Positions 15,833 to 24,363 of a stretch of 27,146 bases of DNA are shown here, one piece after another (position 1 is the first letter of the stretch; each line of letters opens with the position of its first letter). Position numbers and translations under genes: made by a program. Location: contig JBAVTG010000092.1 in NCBI GenBank assembly GCA_049696015.1, forward strand, positions 1 through 27,146. The letters are read 5' to 3'. The notes beneath the pieces were generated by a model. It saw only the letters and a program-made list of their open reading frames with translations, was not told the origin of the DNA and did not search any database. The stretch comes from JANMEX01 sp049696015. GTDB lineage: Bacteria > Pseudomonadota > Alphaproteobacteria > Rhizobiales > Rhizobiaceae.

Positions 15833-17125
15833 TTACATGAGCGACGAAATCTTTCTGCCAATGTTCAAGTAGCGCCACGGATCGACCGGGTTGTTATCAA
15901 CGCGGATTTCGTAATGCAGGTGGGGACCCGTCGAGCGGCCAGTGTTGCCGACGTCGCCGATGGTATCGCCGGCAGCGACCTTGTCACCTTCACTGACACG
16001 GATGCGGCTCAAGTGCCCGTAGCGTGTCATCATCCCGTTCTTGTGGCGGATCTCGATGCAATTGCCATACCCGCCTTTGACGCCAGCGAACTCAATCACA
16101 CCGGAGGCAGGCGCATTGACCGGATGGCCGATTTCCGCTCGAAAATCGATGCCGCCATGAAATGCCTCGCTGCCAATCAGCGGATCTTTGCGGTATCCGA
16201 AACGGCTGGTGATGTCGGCATTGGGGACGGGGCTTGCAATCGGGTAACGCCGGGCTTGGGCCTTGACGCTATCCAATTTGGTGAGTGCAAGGTCGAGATT
16301 TTCGACTTCCTTGTCAAAGGCAGTGATAGCCTTGCCTTCGCTTGCCGGAATATAGGGGCCGCCTTCCGCCGAGTCCGGCTCGCTTTTGACGAGCAGGCCG
16401 GCCGATGTGAGCGCCACGCTTATCTCGTCAGCGGTTGAGAGCGCCTCGTCCGCCAACCCGCGAATTTCGGCGATTTGCCGCGATTCGATATCCTTGATGG
16501 AATGGCTGACTGAGGCAAAAAGCTCATCTGCTTTATCGGCGGCGGACTTTTCGGCAAACTTGTTCTTCGATCCGAAAATGCTTGCCAGAAGCGACTGAGA
16601 CGGTTCGGCTGCGAGGGAGCCCGTGACTGCGTCGGGTTTCCTCGACGGCACTGGAACGCTGCCGGTTTTGATGTTGTCGCGGGCTCGCTCGAGCAATGGT
16701 CCAACTTTGCCGCTTCTCGAAGACAATTGGTCTTGCCGGTTAAGCAATTCGGCAACCTTGGTCTCCATGATCTCCTGATCCAGAAGCTGGCGCGAGGTGA
16801 TACGGTCGACCTGTGCGCGCAGCGCCGCAATCCGGTCCTCATAAGCTTGCTGAATACGTGCCTGACGAGCGACTGTTGCGCCGATCAGATCATCGCGCAG
16901 CACAAGGTAGCTTGTGGCCAGCAGATATCCCACTGCAACCGCCGCCAGTGTTGCTCCAATCGACAGTGTCAGCCACGGCTTAATCGTGAAATGGCTGACA
17001 TTGTCGCCATGGGCAATGATGATCGTATGCGGCTCGCGCCGTTTTCCGAATACCGGTTGTATTGCTGCGGGTTCAAGCCGTTTTGCCGACATATCGAATG
17101 CACCGTACTCACTGACTGCGTGCAT
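15833..17125 (-). CDS. Membrane-anchored M23 (LytM-type) peptidoglycan endopeptidase
   Basis: The 430-residue protein has a short cytoplasmic start containing REPHTIIIAHGDNVSHF, one transmembrane helix at about residues 50-75, and a coiled-coil-prone region, about 85-290. A C-terminal M23 domain follows. Zinc ligands typical of active LytM enzymes are visible: H and D in FHGGIDFRAE and the H-x-H in GPHLHYEIR, together with GVIEFAG and YGHLSRI. It should therefore be an active murein cross-link hydrolase rather than an EnvC-type degenerate activator. Translation could begin at ATG 17125 or at ATG 17092 (11 codons later); no ribosome binding site decides. A CtrA-like half-site lies directly upstream. 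It is convergent with prfB, 17 bp apart. Confidence 0.91.
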   Translation of the reverse strand: MHAVSEYGAFDMSAKRLEPAAIQPVFGKRREPHTIIIAHGDNVSHFTIKPWLTLSIGATLAAVAVGYLLATSYLVLRDDLIGATVARQARIQQAYEDRIAALRAQVDRITSRQLLDQEIMETKVAELLNRQDQLSSRSGKVGPLLERARDNIKTGSVPVPSRKPDAVTGSLAAEPSQSLLASIFGSKNKFAEKSAADKADELFASVSHSIKDIESRQIAEIRGLADEALSTADEISVALTSAGLLVKSEPDSAEGGPYIPASEGKAITAFDKEVENLDLALTKLDSVKAQARRYPIASPVPNADITSRFGYRKDPLIGSEAFHGGIDFRAEIGHPVNAPASGVIEFAGVKGGYGNCIEIRHKNGMMTRYGHLSRIRVSEGDKVAAGDTIGDVGNTGRSTGPHLHYEIRVDNNPVDPWRYLNIGRKISSLM

Positions 17126-17140
17126 TCATTAAATGCGGTT

Positions 17141-17148
17141 ATGGTTAA
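17141..17148 (-). promoter_or_regulatory. Candidate CtrA half-site upstream of the M23 peptidase gene
   Basis: The plus strand reads ATGGTTAA, so the minus strand reads TTAACCAT, the 8-base half-site of the cell-cycle regulator CtrA in alphaproteobacteria. It lies 15 bp before ATG 17125. A second TTAA occurs 12 bases away, not at the classical 6-7-base spacing, so this is a half-site only. An 8-mer can occur by chance. Confidence 0.3.
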
Positions 17149-17188
17149 CATTCCCTTTTTCCGACACAGAAAAGATAGGCTTTTTCAG

Positions 17189-17656
17189 CTATGAATTGCT
17201 CGCTAAAGAAGCCAATACAGCTTCAGCGTGTCCCGGTACTTTCACCTTGTTCCAAACATCGAGAATTGTTCCATCGTCACCAATCAGAAAGGTCGTGCGC
17301 TCGACGCCCATATACTTGCGGCCATACATGCTCTTCTCGGTCCACACGCCATAGGCCTGCAACGCTGATTTGTTTTCATCGGCGACGAGGCTGATTTTGA
17401 GGTCATGCTTTGCGCGGAATTTGCCATGCGATTTGGCGCTGTCCGGCGACATGCCGAGCACTACCGCGCCCTGTTTGGCGAACTCGTCGATCAGGCGGGA
17501 AAAATCTTTCGATTCAACCGTGCAGCCGCCCGTATCATCCTTGGGATAGAAATAGAGCACGACCTTTTTACCCAGATATGAAGACAGGTTCACCGGTGCG
17601 CCGTTCTCGTCGGGAAGGGTGAAATCAGGTGCTTTGTCGCCTTTGCCGAGTGCCAT
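17189..17656 (-). CDS. bcp: Thioredoxin-dependent thiol peroxidase (Bcp/PrxQ-type peroxiredoxin)
   Basis: This 155-residue cytoplasmic peroxiredoxin reduces hydrogen and organic peroxides. The N-terminus reads GDKAPDFTLPDENG and the active site YFYPKDDTGGCTVESKDF fits the P-x-x-x-T-x-x-C motif with peroxidatic Cys45. The common TPGC is TGGC here. C45 is the only cysteine in the protein: position 50, the resolving cysteine in E. coli Bcp, is Lys. It is thus a one-Cys version that must be resolved by an external thiol. The start at ATG 17656 has a nearby AAAGG. It is divergent from the AsmA-like gene with 74 bp between starts. Confidence 0.94.
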   Translation of the reverse strand: MALGKGDKAPDFTLPDENGAPVNLSSYLGKKVVLYFYPKDDTGGCTVESKDFSRLIDEFAKQGAVVLGMSPDSAKSHGKFRAKHDLKISLVADENKSALQAYGVWTEKSMYGRKYMGVERTTFLIGDDGTILDVWNKVKVPGHAEAVLASLASNS

Positions 17657-17730
17657 AGGCTTGCCTTTCTTTGCCGGTATCTATCCATTGAGACACTGGA
17701 GCAGGGTGTGATAGAAAACCGTCCGCCAGC

Positions 17731-20700
17731 GTGAGTCATCAATTGAGGGCGCTTTTGCCGGACGTCAATCCCAAACACAAAAAAGTCAGGTTCTCACGTC
17801 GGGAGCGGCAAAACCTCGACACGTTGCCTTCCACTCATGCATCGCATTCGTTCAAGGGACGGTTCAGGCGGTTCTTTCATGGAATGGCAAGATCAGTCGG
17901 CTGGCTTTTTGCGGCCATCGCGTTGGTGTTTGTAGGCGCGTTCGGCTGGCTATTCTTTTTCGGCTTTTCCAGCGCCCAGTTTACCAGCGCGGCCGAAGGC
18001 CTGATCCGCTCGGCGGGCGGACCGACAATCCAGGCCAATTTGGAAAGCGCCAAATTGGCATTGGATTCAACTGGCAATCTTGCTTTTCGGGGCAGCCATC
18101 TTTCGCTGGTTTCTGCTGATGGCAGCGGGATTACCGGGCGGATTGATGACATCAAGATCGGCCTTGGGACATTGAGCCTTTTGACCGGCAAGCCGGAAAT
18201 CGTCCACCTGGAAGTTGATGGCGCAAGCATTGAACTCCCTGCGCTGAGCGGAGCAGGGCTATTTGACGTTTTCAAATTGGCCGATGGCCGCTATTCGCCT
18301 GCGACCGCGCCGACAGCGGCAGCGTCTCTGATCAAAGTGCTGGGAACGGAGCTTTCCAAGCGGAAAACCACCGGGATCAGCCTGCGCAATATTCGCTTCA
18401 TGAGGGCAGGCAGCACGGCATCCATGCCGTCATTCCCTTCTCTCGAACTTGAACGGCTGGATGATGACTCGTTTGGCTTTTCAGGCCGCGTTGCTGTGGC
18501 TGAACAGCAATTGCCCTTTGAAGGCATGGCTAACGCGGCTGGAAGTTTCCGCCTGCAGGTCAATGGTTACACGATTGGCCAGCCCGCGCCTGACGGGGTT
18601 GTTACAGGCGGCCGTTTCAAGACGGGTGCATCTGCGGACATTGTCATTGCAGGCGATGCTGTAACGCAAGGCAACCGCCTGAAGGGTGAAATCCGGCTCA
18701 ACGAATTTGCCTGGACCTCCCGACGTGACATTCGCTATGCCGGTCGTGGCCTTGTTGCTTTCGAATTGCGGGACGGCCTCGACAAGATTGAAATTTTGCC
18801 GTCGTCATTGGATTTGGGAGCAAACGGCTTGCGCTTTACCGGCGCGGTCGGCTTGAATGCATCACCCGCTGGCGACGGACCAGCTTACCGGTTTGAACTG
18901 GTCTCCAACGAAAGCCGCCTGCAACCGTCTGACTCGACGGAGCGAGGTGTAGATGTTGCGTTCCGTATTCTCGGCAACATGTCCAAAGATTTTAAGTCGT
19001 TGGAGTTTTCGGATATGAACGCCCGCACGCTGGGCGGCGATATCATCGGTCAAGGATCAATGCGGTTTCTGACCGGTTCGCCGGAGATGGTGTTTGGCAT
19101 CCGAATTCCGAGCATGCGGGTCACCGACGCCAAGCAATTCTGGCCAGGAATGATCGCCTTTGGCGCGCGCAAATGGGTGCTCGAACATGTCTACGGCGGG
19201 ACGCTTTTTGACAGCCGCATCGACGTTACGTTCAAGTCCGGTTACTTTAATCCTTTGCCGGAAGGAACCGTGCGGCCGGCTCTGACGGTCGACGACCTCA
19301 CGGCTGATTTCAATATCCGCGGCGCCAGGTTTGATGTGATTGGCGATTTGCCTCCAGTTCGTGATGCCGATGGCTCGGTCTCCGTGCGCGGCGACGACAC
19401 CGTGGTCACCATCAGCCAGGGTGCCGCATATCTGGAAAACGGTGACACAGCCACGGTATCAAGTGGGACGTTGTCCATTCCTTATACGCCGGGCAGGCCG
19501 ACGGTCGCGAACCTCGAAATCGACGTTGCGGGTTCCGTGCGCACTATCGCGGACCTTGCAAACCGTGAACCGCTCAACGCGCTTGACAAAGCGCCGGTTG
19601 TCGCTGCCGATCTTTCCGGGCAGGGAAAGGCGCGGATTGCCACAAGCTTCGCGCTGCGCAAGGCGGCCGATTCGCCCGAGACCGTCTGGAAGGCATCCGT
19701 CGATTTCGAGAATCTCGCCATTGCCAAGGATTTCAACGGGCAGAAGCTGACCGACGCCAAGGGAAGGCTGGATGTTGACCAATCAACAGCGGTGTTTGAA
19801 GCGACCGGCAATTTGAACGGCATTCCGGCAGATATCAAAGTTAGCGAGCCCATCGGCGGATCAGGCGGCAAGCGCGAAGTCAGTGCCAAGATGAGACTGG
19901 ATGACAATGCGCGCAATCTGATTGCCCCTGGACTCAAGGATATTGTCAAAGGCGTTGTCGGCGTCGAAGTCGAGGCGTCGCCGGACGGATCGCAGTTGAT
20001 CAAGGCTGATTTGAAAAGCGCGACGCTTAACCTGCCGTGGGCTGGATGGTCCAAAGGCAGCGGTGTGCCTGCAACTGCTATTCTGCGCGTCACGCGCAAG
20101 GGCAACGCAATCAGCATTAGCGACTTTGATTTAAAAGGCGCGACTTTCCAGATGACCGGTTCCATGGATCTGGCCGGGGGATCACTGATCAAAGCAGACT
20201 TTTCAACAGTGCGCCTGAACCGTGGCGACGATGCTGCTGTCACAATTGCGCGCGGCAAAGGCGGATTGGATGTGACCGTCAATGCGAAATCCCTTGATTT
20301 GCGCAGTTTGATCAAACGGATCTTGTCAAATTTCGAAGATGCAGCTGCGGCAACGGGCGGCGAAACCGTGCGCTTGAAGGCCACCATTGGCTCGGCCTCT
20401 GGTTTTGGTTCGCAAACACTTCTGGGCGTTCGCGCCAGTTATACGGGTAAGGGTTCGCGCGTGCTTGCGTTCAAAGCCAATGCCGAAACAGAAAACGGCG
20501 GCTCGGTCACCGTGGAAAACAGCGAAAATGACGGGCGCAAATCGGTAAGGATCAAAACCTCGGACGGTGGGGCCGTGCTGCGTTTCCTTGATTATTATGA
20601 CAAAATGCGCGGCGGGCAGATCAATATCGCGCTTTCGGAAAATGACGGGGTGCTCAGCGGCGAAGTCGATGCGCAAAACTTCACCATTGTCGGTGAGCCG

Positions 20701-21126
20701 CGCCTGAAGTCGCTGGTTGGCTCGCCAGTCACAAAGGATGGCCAATCAGTTGCCAAGGCGGGCAAAATCAATGCCTCGGCAGTCAAGTTTCAGCGCGGCA
20801 CATCAACGATCCAAAAAGGCAAAGGTTTCCTGCGTCTGGCCAACGGCATTCTCAGGTCGGATCAGATCGGCCTGTCTTATGAAGGCACTTTGTATGACCA
20901 GAAAGGCCGGATCGACATGACTGGCACATTTTTGCCAGCTTATGGCCTGAACCGTATTTTTGGCGAAATACCGCTGATTGGCGAGATATTGGGCAATGGC
21001 CGCGACAAGGGCTTGATCGGCATTACGTTCAAACTGACGGGTGCTGCCAAAGCACCGCAACTGACGGTCAACCCAATTTCATTGGTAGCGCCGGGCATTT
21101 TCCGGAAGATTTTCGAGTTTCAATAG
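17731..21126 (+). CDS. Large AsmA/YhdP-like envelope protein (DUF3971 type)
   Basis: This encodes a 1131-residue protein with a basic cytoplasmic N-terminus, one transmembrane helix at about residues 55-79, and a very long region of repeated beta-strand character. Phrases such as DIKIGLGTLSLLTGKPEIVHLEVDG recur in AsmA-like proteins. The C-terminus has the AsmA-like pattern of GTLYDQKGRIDMTGTF, a NRIFGEIPLIGEILG segment and a final NPISLVAPGIFRKIFEF, which matches DUF3971/YhdP-type proteins of Hyphomicrobiales. YhdP, TamB and relatives form bridge-like periplasmic tubes that carry phospholipids to the outer membrane; that role here is inference by family. The start is a GTG at 17731 without a clear ribosome binding site; ATG 17881 is a later alternative just before the membrane helix. 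It ends 3 bp from the convergent tyrS stop. Confidence 0.88.
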   Translation: MSHQLRALLPDVNPKHKKVRFSRRERQNLDTLPSTHASHSFKGRFRRFFHGMARSVGWLFAAIALVFVGAFGWLFFFGFSSAQFTSAAEGLIRSAGGPTIQANLESAKLALDSTGNLAFRGSHLSLVSADGSGITGRIDDIKIGLGTLSLLTGKPEIVHLEVDGASIELPALSGAGLFDVFKLADGRYSPATAPTAAASLIKVLGTELSKRKTTGISLRNIRFMRAGSTASMPSFPSLELERLDDDSFGFSGRVAVAEQQLPFEGMANAAGSFRLQVNGYTIGQPAPDGVVTGGRFKTGASADIVIAGDAVTQGNRLKGEIRLNEFAWTSRRDIRYAGRGLVAFELRDGLDKIEILPSSLDLGANGLRFTGAVGLNASPAGDGPAYRFELVSNESRLQPSDSTERGVDVAFRILGNMSKDFKSLEFSDMNARTLGGDIIGQGSMRFLTGSPEMVFGIRIPSMRVTDAKQFWPGMIAFGARKWVLEHVYGGTLFDSRIDVTFKSGYFNPLPEGTVRPALTVDDLTADFNIRGARFDVIGDLPPVRDADGSVSVRGDDTVVTISQGAAYLENGDTATVSSGTLSIPYTPGRPTVANLEIDVAGSVRTIADLANREPLNALDKAPVVAADLSGQGKARIATSFALRKAADSPETVWKASVDFENLAIAKDFNGQKLTDAKGRLDVDQSTAVFEATGNLNGIPADIKVSEPIGGSGGKREVSAKMRLDDNARNLIAPGLKDIVKGVVGVEVEASPDGSQLIKADLKSATLNLPWAGWSKGSGVPATAILRVTRKGNAISISDFDLKGATFQMTGSMDLAGGSLIKADFSTVRLNRGDDAAVTIARGKGGLDVTVNAKSLDLRSLIKRILSNFEDAAAATGGETVRLKATIGSASGFGSQTLLGVRASYTGKGSRVLAFKANAETENGGSVTVENSENDGRKSVRIKTSDGGAVLRFLDYYDKMRGGQINIALSENDGVLSGEVDAQNFTIVGEPRLKSLVGSPVTKDGQSVAKAGKINASAVKFQRGTSTIQKGKGFLRLANGILRSDQIGLSYEGTLYDQKGRIDMTGTFLPAYGLNRIFGEIPLIGEILGNGRDKGLIGITFKLTGAAKAPQLTVNPISLVAPGIFRKIFEFQ

Positions 21127-21129
21127 GGT

Positions 21130-22383
21130 TCATACAGGCCGCACAAGCACGTGCTTCTTTTTGCCGAGCGACAGTTTGATAACGTCATCGGAAGTCATAT
21201 CGGCCGCCGAAACGCTACGCTTGTCATCATTGCAGGCTTGATCGTTCAACTTCACCGCGCCGCCTTGAACATGGCGGCGGGCTTCGCCGTTGGATGCTGC
21301 AAGTCCGGCTCTCACCATGAGAGCAAGCAGTCCAATTCCGGATCGCAGCTCATCACCGGGGATCTCGATGGTTGGTAAATCCTCCGCAAATCCGTCGCCC
21401 TCAAATGTCTTGCGCGCCGTCTCCGCCGCTGTCTGCGCTGCTTCACGCCCATGAACGACGGCAGTCGCTTCGGTTGCCAGCACTTTCTTGGCGTCGTTGA
21501 TTTCATTACCGCCAAGCGCGGCCAGCTTCGCGATTTCCGCAAGTGGCAGACGCGTGAAGATTTTCAGGAACTTCTCGACGTCCGCGTCTTCGGTGTTGCG
21601 AAAATATTGCCAGAAATCATAAGGGCTGAACAGATCGCCATTCAGCCAGACAGCGCCCTTGGCGGTCTTTCCCATCTTCGCGCCGGATGAGGTTGTCAGC
21701 AGCGGTGTCGTGACCGCAAACAATTGCTGGCCGCCCATGCGGTGGCTGAGGTCCACGCCGTTGATAATGTTGCCCCACTGGTCCGAACCGCCCATCTGCA
21801 ACGAGCAACCATACCGCTTGTTGAGCTCGACGAAATCATAGCCCTGCATGATCATGTAGTTGAATTCGAGGAAAGACAGAGACTGTTCGCGGTCAAGGCG
21901 CAGCTTGACCGAATCAAACGACAGCATGCGATTGACCGAGAAAAAGCGGCCGACATCGCGCAGGAAGTCGACGTACTTCAGCTGCATCAGCCAATCCGCA
22001 TTGTTGACCATGACGGCATCGGTCGCGCCATCGCCATAGCGCATGATCCGGCCGAAGATCTTTTTGATGCCGACAATATTCTCGTTGATCTTGTCCATCG
22101 ACAGCAAGCTGCGCTGGTCGTCGCGGAATGAGGGGTCGCCCACCATCGATGTGCCGCCGCCCATCAGCGTGATGGGCCGGTGACCTGTTTCCTGCAGCCA
22201 GTAAAGCATGGTGACCGTGATCAGATTGCCAATATGCAAGGAGGTGGCGGTCGCGTCGTACCCGACATATCCGGTGATCACGCCGCTTGACGCTGCATCA
22301 TCCAGCGCTTGCGGATGCGAGATCTGATGGATCAGCCCGCGCTCATTGAGAACGTTCAGGAAGTCTGACTTGTATGCGGCCAT
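21130..22383 (-). CDS. tyrS: Tyrosyl-tRNA synthetase
   Basis: TyrRS charges tRNA-Tyr. The 417-residue class Ic synthetase has an N-terminal Rossmann domain beginning KSDFLNVLNERGLIHQ. The first signature HIGN is at residues 50-53 (variant of HIGH), followed by the MGGGTSMVGDPS segment. The tyrosine-binding MQGYDFVELNKRYGCSLQMGGSDQWGN comes next, then the second signature KMGKT (variant of KMSKS) near 235, and a C-terminal S4 RNA-binding domain (LAASNGEARRHVQGGAVKLND). The open frame extends to 22608, but ATG 22383 gives the family N-terminus and avoids overlap with anmK. It is divergent from anmK with 92 bp between starts. No T-box leader is seen. Confidence 0.97.
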   Translation of the reverse strand: MAAYKSDFLNVLNERGLIHQISHPQALDDAASSGVITGYVGYDATATSLHIGNLITVTMLYWLQETGHRPITLMGGGTSMVGDPSFRDDQRSLLSMDKINENIVGIKKIFGRIMRYGDGATDAVMVNNADWLMQLKYVDFLRDVGRFFSVNRMLSFDSVKLRLDREQSLSFLEFNYMIMQGYDFVELNKRYGCSLQMGGSDQWGNIINGVDLSHRMGGQQLFAVTTPLLTTSSGAKMGKTAKGAVWLNGDLFSPYDFWQYFRNTEDADVEKFLKIFTRLPLAEIAKLAALGGNEINDAKKVLATEATAVVHGREAAQTAAETARKTFEGDGFAEDLPTIEIPGDELRSGIGLLALMVRAGLAASNGEARRHVQGGAVKLNDQACNDDKRSVSAADMTSDDVIKLSLGKKKHVLVRPV

Positions 22384-22475
22384 GATGCAGCTTTCGGCAT
22401 TTGCTTGGATTTTGCGGCTGCGCGCCCTTAGCATCGAACCGGACGAATCGACAAGAACCGAGAGCGGAGCCCCGG

Positions 22476-23594
22476 ATGAAGACCTTTCGAGCGATCGGCC
22501 TGATGAGCGGCACGTCCATGGACGGCATTGATGTAGCGTTGATTGAGACAGATGGAGTGGATTTTGTGCGGCGAGGTCCGGGTCGCGAGTACGCCTATGA
22601 TCCGGCATTTCGCAATCGTCTGGCCGCGGCGCTTGAAACCGCCAAGGGCATTGTCAAACGCGAAGAGCGGCCGGGAAATCTGGCGGACCTCGAGCGCGAC
22701 ATCACATTGCGCCATTGCGATGCTGTGCGCCGCTTTTTGACCGAAACTGGCAACACAGTTGAATCACTCGATGTCATAGGCTTTCACGGCCAAACTGTTC
22801 TGCATCGACCCGAACAAGCCTTGACTGTCCAATTGGGCGACGGGCAGTTGCTCGCCGATGAGACTGGCATTCAAGTCGTCTATGATTTGCGCGCCAACGA
22901 CATGGCGCATGGCGGGCAGGGCGCGCCGCTGGTGCCGGCCTATCATCAGGCACTGGCGGCGAGCCTTGGCGATATCGAGGCAGCGGCTTTTGTCAATATT
23001 GGCGGCATTTCCAATGTCACCTTTGTCGGTGCGAGCGAGCCGGTGGCTTTCGACACGGGGCCGGGCAATGCGCTGATTGATCAGTGGGTGCAGCAGATGG
23101 CCGGAATTCCCTTTGATGATGGCGGACGCGTTGCTTCGGAAGGTGCTGTGAACGAGGAACTCGTCGCCCAGTGCCTTGCGATGCCATTTTTCGCCAAACG
23201 CCCGCCGAAATCGCTCGATCGCAATGATTTCTCGCCGGATCTTGTGGCCGGTCTTGATCTGTCAGATGGCGCGCGCACGCTGGCAGCAATCACAGCGCGG
23301 AGCATCTTTGCCTCCGCCGATCATGCGCAAGGTCCGCCGAAGACATGGATCATTTGCGGCGGCGGCCGGAAAAACCGTATGATTTTTAGCCACTTGTGCG
23401 AACTGGCTGAGAAAAATAATCAGCAGGTGATCGCCGCCGAAGACGCCGGTTTTGACGGCAGTTCAATGGAGGCGGAGGCGTGGGCCTATCTGGCCGTGCG
23501 CTCGCTCAAGGGATTGGCAATCACGTTTCCAACGACAACCGGCGTGAAAACACCAGTCACCGGCGGCGTGACGGCAAGGCCAAAATCGGTTTAG
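22476..23594 (+). CDS. anmK: Anhydro-N-acetylmuramic acid kinase
   Basis: AnmK hydrates and phosphorylates 1,6-anhydroMurNAc to MurNAc-6-phosphate, recycling murein released by lytic transglycosylases. The 372-residue protein has the ATPase-fold signature IGLMSGTSMDGIDVALIE at the start. It also has DVIGFHGQTVLH, FVNIGGISNVT, AFDTGPGNALID and the C-terminal ICGGGRKN and DGSSMEAEAWAYLAVR, all usual for AnmK. ATG 22476 is chosen over the frame opening at 22401 because it gives the family start; a GCGGAG element lies upstream. It is divergent from tyrS and overlaps the convergent hydrolase gene by 4 bp at its stop codon. Confidence 0.97.
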   Translation: MKTFRAIGLMSGTSMDGIDVALIETDGVDFVRRGPGREYAYDPAFRNRLAAALETAKGIVKREERPGNLADLERDITLRHCDAVRRFLTETGNTVESLDVIGFHGQTVLHRPEQALTVQLGDGQLLADETGIQVVYDLRANDMAHGGQGAPLVPAYHQALAASLGDIEAAAFVNIGGISNVTFVGASEPVAFDTGPGNALIDQWVQQMAGIPFDDGGRVASEGAVNEELVAQCLAMPFFAKRPPKSLDRNDFSPDLVAGLDLSDGARTLAAITARSIFASADHAQGPPKTWIICGGGRKNRMIFSHLCELAEKNNQQVIAAEDAGFDGSSMEAEAWAYLAVRSLKGLAITFPTTTGVKTPVTGGVTARPKSV

Positions 23595-24265
23595 CGCAGG
23601 CGCTTCACGCGGCCCGGTCCATCGCCGCCTTGGATGCGCATGTCGAGGTAATCCGAGCACTCGGTGATCAACTCGTCCTGCTGACCGGCAAAGAAGTGAT
23701 TTGCGCCAACCATGGTCTTTTGCGTGATGGTAATGCCTTTTTGGGATTTCAATTTGTCGACCAGACCTTGCACATCCTTCGGCGGCGCGACGCGGTCCTG
23801 ATCGCCGTGGATAATCAGGCCGGATGACGGGCAGGGCGCGAGAAAGGAGAAATCATAGGTGTTTGGCTGCGGCGCAACGGTGATAAAGCCTTCAATCTCG
23901 GGGCGACGCATCAAAAGCTGCATCCCGATCCAGGATCCGAACGAATAGCCGGCCACCCAACAGGTCTTCGAGTCCGGATGAAGCGACTGTACCCAATCGA
24001 GTGCGCCGGCCGCATCGGCCAATTCGCCAGCGCCATGGTCAAATTCGCCCTGGCTGCGGCCAATTCCGCGGAAATTGAAGCGCAGCGTGGTGAAATTGCG
24101 CTTCTGGAACATGTAGAACAAGTCGTAGATGATCTTGTTATTCATCGTCCCGCCGAATTGCGGATGCGGATGAAGGATCATCGCTATGGGAGCGCCCTTG
24201 TTGGTGGAAGGCTGATAGCGGCCTTCCAGACGCCCGTCCGGGCCGTTGAAAATCACTTCGGGCAT
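23591..24265 (-). CDS. Alpha/beta hydrolase (COG2945-like)
   Basis: The 224-residue cytoplasmic protein has an alpha/beta hydrolase fold. Visible elements are the early HPHPQFGGTMNN oxyanion region, the strand NFTTLRFNFRGIGRSQG, a nucleophile elbow GYSFGSW (catalytic Ser), the acid loop IIHGDQDRVAPP, and a catalytic His in VGANHFF. All three triad residues are thus present. This short dienelactone-hydrolase-like type is common and conserved in alphaproteobacteria, but its substrate is unknown. The start is ATG 24265 with GGAG five bases upstream; the frame opening at 24298 lacks such a site. Its stop codon overlaps the anmK stop (TTAG shared on opposite strands). It is divergent from the cysteine desulfurase gene with 98 bp between starts. 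Confidence 0.88.
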   Translation of the reverse strand: MPEVIFNGPDGRLEGRYQPSTNKGAPIAMILHPHPQFGGTMNNKIIYDLFYMFQKRNFTTLRFNFRGIGRSQGEFDHGAGELADAAGALDWVQSLHPDSKTCWVAGYSFGSWIGMQLLMRRPEIEGFITVAPQPNTYDFSFLAPCPSSGLIIHGDQDRVAPPKDVQGLVDKLKSQKGITITQKTMVGANHFFAGQQDELITECSDYLDMRIQGGDGPGRVKRLR

Positions 24266-24363
24266 GGTCACTCCAGTCAAAATTCTGAGCGCCTCCATAG
24301 GCTATCGGCGGTCCAAAGTTCAAGAAAATTGCACACGGGACAAAGTTGCGGCAAAGGAGCGCT

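Noticed and set aside
15826..15846. CGTCGC / GCGACG inverted repeat between convergent prfB and the M23 gene
   Set aside because: Only a 6-bp stem with a 9-base loop and no T-run on either side, partly inside the M23 coding end; too weak to call a terminator.
19482..20387. 301-codon minus-strand open frame opposite the AsmA-like gene
   Set aside because: Antisense to a continuous 1131-codon gene; Ser/Pro/Arg-rich composition typical of a reverse-frame artefact.
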